Below are positions 6,940 through 9,623 of a stretch of DNA of 9,623 bases, one piece after another. The translations under genes and the position numbers were made by a program. The stretch comes from an uncultured bacterium. Its GTDB lineage: Bacteria > Patescibacteriota > Minisyncoccia > Phycocordibacterales > UBA918. Where the stretch lies: the NCBI GenBank assembly GCA_903839715.1, contig CAIMDH010000128.1, forward strand, positions 1 to 9,623. The letters are read 5' to 3'. The notes under the pieces were generated by a model. It made no database searches. It worked only from the letters and a program-made list of their open reading frames with translations, and was not told the origin of the DNA. Every line of letters begins with the position of its first letter. The first letter of the stretch is position 1.

Positions 6940-7677
6940 CTACTGGAATCGGTCTTTTTCGGCGTAAATAGTAATGGTGCGGCGCTTGCGAGCCTGGCCA
7001 TGGAAGGAGTGTTGGTGTGAGCGATAGATTTTATGGACGATAAATTTCTCTGCGAGAAACGTAACGAGCTCCTCTTCACTATAAACGTACTCAGCGACAC
7101 CCATGACTGGATGAATATAACTACCAGGTTCAGTCCCGGGACGCTCTGATAGTAGTCGTTTGGTATGAAGGTCCTCATCTTTGAGGAAGGTTTTCATAAA
7201 CAAGAGACCGCCTGGCTCTAGGGTGCGGAAAATTTCATTTCGAAGATTTGTGCGATCGGCTTTATTTAAAAAGTGTGAGGTCATCATGTCGAGTATTAGT
7301 GCTTGGGAGTTATCTTCAACATCGAGAGTGCCGGCAATACTACGTGCGGTGTAGCGAATTGGCATTTTGTGGGACGCAGCTGCAGCTTGGGCAATGGCAG
7401 CTTTGGAAATGTCATATCCAATACCCTTGGTACCAAATTCTTTGGTAAGGAAAATAAGATTACGACCGTTACCGCAACCAACATCGAGAACGGAGGCTTT
7501 GGGATCTAGGACGTCTTCGCGCTTACGACGAAGCACCCAGCGAGTGAACTTTTCTAAGTCTTCACTTTGTTTGGTAGAAAGTTTGAGGTGAGTAGGGTTT
7601 TTGTATTCTGCATCCCAGAAAGTTTCGCCGTGCTGGGTACGTTTCTTTTTGTGTGTAAAGTTTGGTTTATAGGCCAT
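6940..7677 (-). CDS. Class I SAM-dependent methyltransferase, substrate unknown
   Basis: 245 residues, cytoplasmic, no signal or membrane segment. SAM-binding motif I is VLDVGCGNG (63-71); an acidic residue ending strand beta-2 is D89 (GIGYDIS), positioned to bind the ribose hydroxyls of SAM. The motif IV region is about 126-136 (ALILDMMTSHF), and 'LEPGGLLFMKTF' (153-164) is the usual post-motif loop and strand of the Methyltransf_11/25 group. The N-terminus is lysine-rich (about 1-50) and includes FWDAEYK, and the C-terminus (about 215-235) is rich in His/Arg/Lys, so a charged substrate is possible, but this is weak. The start at 7677 (MAYKPNF) is preferred over the upstream in-frame start at 7698 because a -10 (TCTAAT, 7687-7692) ends 9 nt before it. 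It is the only minus-strand gene here and its context gives no substrate clue. Confidence 0.9.
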   Translation of the reverse strand: MAYKPNFTHKKKRTQHGETFWDAEYKNPTHLKLSTKQSEDLEKFTRWVLRRKREDVLDPKASVLDVGCGNGRNLIFLTKEFGTKGIGYDISKAAIAQAAAASHKMPIRYTARSIAGTLDVEDNSQALILDMMTSHFLNKADRTNLRNEIFRTLEPGGLLFMKTFLKDEDLHTKRLLSERPGTEPGSYIHPVMGVAEYVYSEEELVTFLAEKFIVHKIYRSHQHSFHGQARKRRTITIYAEKDRFQ

Positions 7678-7682
7678 GAGAG

Positions 7683-7711
7683 TTGAATTAGAACACAAAA
7701 ATCAATATTTT
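7683..7711 (+). promoter_or_regulatory. Candidate promoter for the structured RNA
   Basis: TTGAAT (7683-7688) and TATTTT (7706-7711) have a 17-nt spacer and would start transcription near 7718, where the predicted terminal stem begins. An alternative -10 is TACAAT (7711-7716), with a poorer -35 (TTAGAA, 7688-7693). Both are moderate matches. It lies on top of the methyltransferase promoter facing the other way. Confidence 0.35.
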
Positions 7712-7715
7712 ACAA
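7687..7715 (-). promoter_or_regulatory. Promoter of the methyltransferase gene
   Basis: Read on the minus strand: -35-like TTGTAA (7715-7710), a 17-nt spacer ending in TGT, then the -10 TCTAAT (7692-7687), so the -10 is of extended TGn type. The ATG at 7677 starts 9 nt further on, with no Shine-Dalgarno sequence. The site overlaps an oppositely directed candidate promoter. Confidence 0.6.
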
Positions 7716-7718
7716 TTT

Positions 7719-7857
7719 TTAGTACGGCGCCACTGCTGTATGCAGTAAAGAGAGTAGGACTATCAGGTAGTAATTCTTTCGCCTGGTCCCTGCTCCTCAT
7801 ATTGTCGCTGCGGGGGAGGCTTAAAATCACTACCTTATATAGCCCAGTGCTGCTAAG
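7719..7857 (+). ncRNA. Candidate structured RNA, long rod with bubbles (6S-like shape is one possibility)
   Basis: A non-coding stretch between divergent genes with more pairing than expected. Ends: TTAG (7719-7722) with CTAA (7853-7856), then CACTG (7731-7735) with CAGTG (7845-7849). After a 5' bulge (7736-7756) that can form its own small hairpin, GG-A-CTAT (7757-7763) pairs with ATAG-CC (7839-7844) and GGTAGT (7766-7771) with ACTACC (7829-7834). Then comes an open bubble (7772-7780 opposite 7821-7828), and GCCT (7781-7784) pairs with AGGC (7817-7820), followed by CCC/GGG. The result is a roughly 140-nt rod interrupted by bubbles. The general form resembles 6S RNA, but I see no decisive conserved sequence. 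An alternative local fold exists (GGAC/CAGG with CCTG/GTCC at 7757-7789). It does not look like tRNA, tmRNA, SRP RNA or RNase P RNA. The strand is uncertain because the rod would also form from the minus strand, and no clear T-run terminator follows. Confidence 0.38.
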
Positions 7858-7919
7858 TTAGGAAAGGGTAAGTATGTGTACTGATTTTAATAGCTGGGTT
7901 TTATTGCAAGAAGGTAGTC

Positions 7920-7933
7920 GAAAATTAATTTTC
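7920..7933. repeat. 14-bp perfect palindrome upstream of the DsbA-like gene
   Basis: GAAAATTAATTTTC is a perfect dyad. Its right end overlaps the -35-like TTCACC (7931-7936) of the DsbA-like gene's promoter. That position suits an operator for a dimeric repressor, but an AT-rich palindrome can occur by chance. Confidence 0.4.
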
Positions 7934-7959
7934 ACCACCACTATACTTTGTGTTACACT
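7931..7959 (+). promoter_or_regulatory. Promoter of the DsbA-like gene
   Basis: -35-like TTCACC (7931-7936), a 17-nt spacer ending in TGT, then TACACT (7954-7959), an extended -10. The ATG at 7969 is 9 nt downstream with no Shine-Dalgarno sequence. A second -10-like TATACT (7942-7947) lies further upstream and would leave a leader of about 15 nt. Confidence 0.55.
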
Positions 7960-7968
7960 GTACGTCAT

Positions 7969-8625
7969 ATGAAAAATCCATGGGTAATAATAGGAGTTAT
8001 TGCAATTGTGTTGATAGGAGGATCGGTTTGGTATTCCGGTAATGTTGCCGATTCCAACAATGAAGGAGTTACGATTACTGATCATCGTAAAGGAAGTGAA
8101 AGAGCTGTGGTAACACTGGTTGAATATAGTGACTTTGAGTGTCCGGCATGTGCGTCCTTCCAACCTGTACTCCAAGATATCATGACCGAGTTCGGCGACT
8201 CATTAGTGCTTGAGTTTAAGCATTATCCTTTGCCAATGCATAAGCTGGCAGTGTCTGCCGCACGAGCTGCAGAGGCAGCTGGTCAACAAGGCGCCTTTTT
8301 TGAGTATCATGATTTACTTTTTAGTAATCAGACGACTTGGACAAAGAATCCAAACCCAATAATTTTATTTGTGCAGTATGCTGAAGAGTTGGGCTTGGAT
8401 ATTGAGAAGTTTAAGCGTCACTATAATTCATCAGAAATCGCTAAACATATCACCACTAGTGCCCGGACTGCTCGTGAACTTGGTCTTACAGGTACACCAA
8501 CGTTTTTCCTAAATGGTACACAAATGAAAATTGAGACCTACGAAGACTTCCGTAGTCAAATTGCCACAGCAATTGGTGCATCAACTGCTTCTACAACAGA
8601 GTCCACTGTAAAGTTTGGGATTTAA
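7969..8625 (+). CDS. Membrane-anchored DsbA-like thiol:disulfide oxidoreductase (Thioredoxin_4 family)
   Basis: 218 residues. An N-terminal hydrophobic segment (about 5-21) anchors the catalytic domain on the outer face of the membrane. The thioredoxin-fold domain has active site FECPAC (C58-P-A-C61) after strand 'VTLVEYSDFE' and the conserved cis-proline loop GTPTFF (P177), with the all-helical insertion between them (about 95-170), as in DsbA, BdbD and related proteins. It should oxidise or isomerise cysteines in exported proteins. The length is typical for the single-domain family. The start at 7969 (MKNPW) is chosen because an extended -10 (7951-7959) lies nine bases upstream and overlaps the earlier in-frame TTG at 7948. 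A Ser/Thr-rich C-terminal tail (about 204-213) is unremarkable. The gene is a single transcription unit closed by a strong terminator. Cysteine-rich exported proteins elsewhere in the window are plausible clients. No DsbB or VKOR partner is present here. Confidence 0.93.
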   Translation: MKNPWVIIGVIAIVLIGGSVWYSGNVADSNNEGVTITDHRKGSERAVVTLVEYSDFECPACASFQPVLQDIMTEFGDSLVLEFKHYPLPMHKLAVSAARAAEAAGQQGAFFEYHDLLFSNQTTWTKNPNPIILFVQYAEELGLDIEKFKRHYNSSEIAKHITTSARTARELGLTGTPTFFLNGTQMKIETYEDFRSQIATAIGASTASTTESTVKFGI

Positions 8626-8641
8626 GGCTACTGACCCCAGT

Positions 8642-8676
8642 AAAAGCAATTCTGTCATTGACAGAATTGCTTTTTT
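8642..8676 (+). terminator. Strong rho-independent terminator after the DsbA-like gene
   Basis: A perfect 15-bp stem, 8642-8656 with 8660-8674, around a 3-nt loop (ATT), followed by a T-run (8671-8676). The left arm begins with AAAA, so the hairpin could also stop minus-strand transcription. A small ACTG/CAGT hairpin (8630-8641) sits just before it. Confidence 0.95.
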
Positions 8677-8686
8677 ATAATATAAA
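8658..8686 (+). promoter_or_regulatory. Promoter of the ATP-grasp gene embedded in the preceding terminator
   Basis: A perfect -35 TTGACA (8658-8663) lies in the loop and right arm of the terminator hairpin. A 17-nt spacer leads to TATAAA (8681-8686), and an overlapping TATAAT is at 8676-8681. Transcription would start near 8693, leaving a leader of about 28 nt before the GTG at 8721. A nearer -10-like AATAAT (8707-8712, 8 nt before the GTG) offers a leaderless alternative. Confidence 0.55.
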
Positions 8687-8720
8687 TATCAAAATTTTAA
8701 AGGTCTAATAATTTGGTAAG

Positions 8721-9602
8721 GTGAAAAGAATCATACTATTAAACGATTTCGCAGAGACGTTTAAGACAGAACTCAGCCTTGCCATTGAGGCTTTGAATGG
8801 TGAGTCCGTATCCATAAATTCATGTGATTTACTAATGGATTTAGGTAATGGGTATGACAAAACTCCATGCTTGGTCTCAAGTGAGGGATTATTTTCGGTA
8901 AATAAAGAGGATGTGGTTTTTGCAAGGAATCGCAAACCAAATGTTTTTTATTCTACATTACTACTACAGTTTTTTGAAGCATTAGGTTTAAAAACTTTAA
9001 ACAAAGTTTTTAAACAACATCACAAAAACACAAGCAAGCAAGCACAATATATAAACCTAATTGCCAATGGTTTTCGTATTCCGCGTACAGTAATTGTTCC
9101 AGGTGAAAAAGTCAAAAATTTTTTGGGATACATACAGGCAGAATTTTTATTTCCATTTGTAATGAAGATTGATGGTTCGTGCGGTCGTGGTGTTTGGAAA
9201 ATTAATTCGATTGATGAAGTGGAAAAGTACTTAGTCAGTGCTGATAAAAGCAAGGCTGAAGCGGTTGTGTTTCAAGAGTATGTTACAAATTCAAAAAGTG
9301 AGTATCGCACCCTCTGTCTTAATGGCGCGATTGTAGAAGTAATCACTCGCTCTTCAGAAAATTTTCTAAATAATCATGCTCAAGGAGGTATCGTGACTCA
9401 AGGGGTGCTGACTGAAGCTGAACAATCTTTATGTTTACAAGCTGCAAAAATTTCCGGTCTCGATTATCTAGGAGTTGATTTTATGAAAAATGAATCAGGA
9501 AATCTTATTTTTATTGAATTACAATCAGGTCCATCAATATCCGTTTCAAAGATTGTTAACACTGATGTGCTAAAGAAGATGGCAAAAATTCTACTTAGTT
9601 AA
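8721..9602 (+). CDS. RimK-type ATP-grasp carboxylate-amine ligase, substrate unknown
   Basis: 293 residues, cytoplasmic. An N-terminal pre-ATP-grasp domain (about 1-105) precedes the ATP-grasp core: 'PFVMKIDGSCGRGV' (145-158) supplies the ATP-binding lysine K149 and the flexible glycine-rich loop; FQEYV (184-188) is the hinge with E186 at the adenine pocket; 'EYRTLCLNGAIV' (194-205) contributes the conserved arginine R196; and 'LGVDF' (D253) with 'FIELQSGPS' (264-272) forms the metal site. Family members join a carboxylate to an amine through an acyl-phosphate (RimK, glutathione synthetase, LysX/ArgX). The last motif reads E-L-Q (266-268) where E-x-N is usual. The GTG start gives a natural N-terminus (MKRIILLNDF), has no good Shine-Dalgarno sequence, and no other sensible in-frame start lies nearby. 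The gene is more A/T-rich than the surface protein's C-rich part. The substrate cannot be deduced. Confidence 0.9.
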   Translation: MKRIILLNDFAETFKTELSLAIEALNGESVSINSCDLLMDLGNGYDKTPCLVSSEGLFSVNKEDVVFARNRKPNVFYSTLLLQFFEALGLKTLNKVFKQHHKNTSKQAQYINLIANGFRIPRTVIVPGEKVKNFLGYIQAEFLFPFVMKIDGSCGRGVWKINSIDEVEKYLVSADKSKAEAVVFQEYVTNSKSEYRTLCLNGAIVEVITRSSENFLNNHAQGGIVTQGVLTEAEQSLCLQAAKISGLDYLGVDFMKNESGNLIFIELQSGPSISVSKIVNTDVLKKMAKILLS

Positions 9603-9615
9603 TAATTAATCTTGT

Positions 9616-9623
9616 ATGAAAAA
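9616..9623 (+). CDS. Possible start of the next gene, cut by the window edge
   Basis: ATGAAAAA at the very end could begin another MKN/MKK-type protein. An AATAAT hexamer (9601-9606), overlapping the stop codon of the ATP-grasp gene, ends 9 nt before it, matching the spacing at other starts here. Only two codons are visible, so this rests on pattern alone. Confidence 0.25.

Noticed and set aside
7719..7857. tRNA, tmRNA, SRP RNA or RNase P RNA in the intergenic stretch.
   Set aside because: I found no T-loop-like GTTCGA, no CCA-ending acceptor, and no conserved core sequences of those RNAs.
7676..7861. A 61-codon open frame across the intergenic region, on the plus strand.
   Set aside because: It overlaps the opposing promoter and the first codons of the methyltransferase, has no recognisable domain, and the same bases are better explained by RNA pairing.
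127..9602. Alternative genetic code with TGA as glycine, as in some CPR groups.
   Set aside because: No gene needs read-through of TGA and all families read full length with the standard code. The lack of TGA stops among seven genes is too small a sample.

Overview
This window looks like a chromosomal segment of a Patescibacteria (CPR) genome, most likely Parcubacteria-like. This is inferred from style: membrane-tethered small proteins starting MKK plus a hydrophobic segment, a very long cysteine-rich mosaic surface protein, almost no Shine-Dalgarno sequences, and moderate-to-low GC. All seven complete genes end in TAA or TAG and none in TGA. No mobile element, CRISPR array, tRNA or rRNA is visible.

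Layout, left to right. A P1B-4-type metal-exporting ATPase (127-2040) is followed by a 1178-residue secreted or membrane-anchored mosaic protein (2128-5664). That protein has an internal two-helix membrane hairpin, a thrombospondin type-1 domain, fibronectin-III-like domains and a duplicated cysteine module. A rho-independent terminator (about 5686-5724) runs straight into the extended -10 promoter of a 127-residue single-pass membrane protein (5739-6122). Next is a 233-residue membrane-tethered, cysteine-containing protein (6205-6906). A class I SAM methyltransferase lies on the minus strand (6940-7677). Between it and the next plus-strand gene is a 291-base non-coding stretch that can fold into a long rod and may encode a structured RNA (about 7719-7857). 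Then come a membrane-anchored DsbA-like thiol oxidoreductase with a CPAC active site (7969-8625), a 15-bp perfect terminator hairpin, and a RimK-type ATP-grasp ligase (8721-9602).

How the parts relate. Four genes encode envelope or extracytoplasmic proteins, and three of those (2128, 5739, 6205) carry cysteines placed to form disulfides. The DsbA-like protein is therefore a plausible folding partner, although it has its own transcription unit. The methyltransferase and the ATP-grasp ligase have no substrate that can be read from sequence or context.

The most consistent unexplained pattern is regulatory. At six of six confidently placed ATG starts, a -10-like hexamer ends exactly 6 or 9 nt upstream of the start codon and no Shine-Dalgarno sequence is present. 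This suggests leaderless or nearly leaderless transcription throughout the region.
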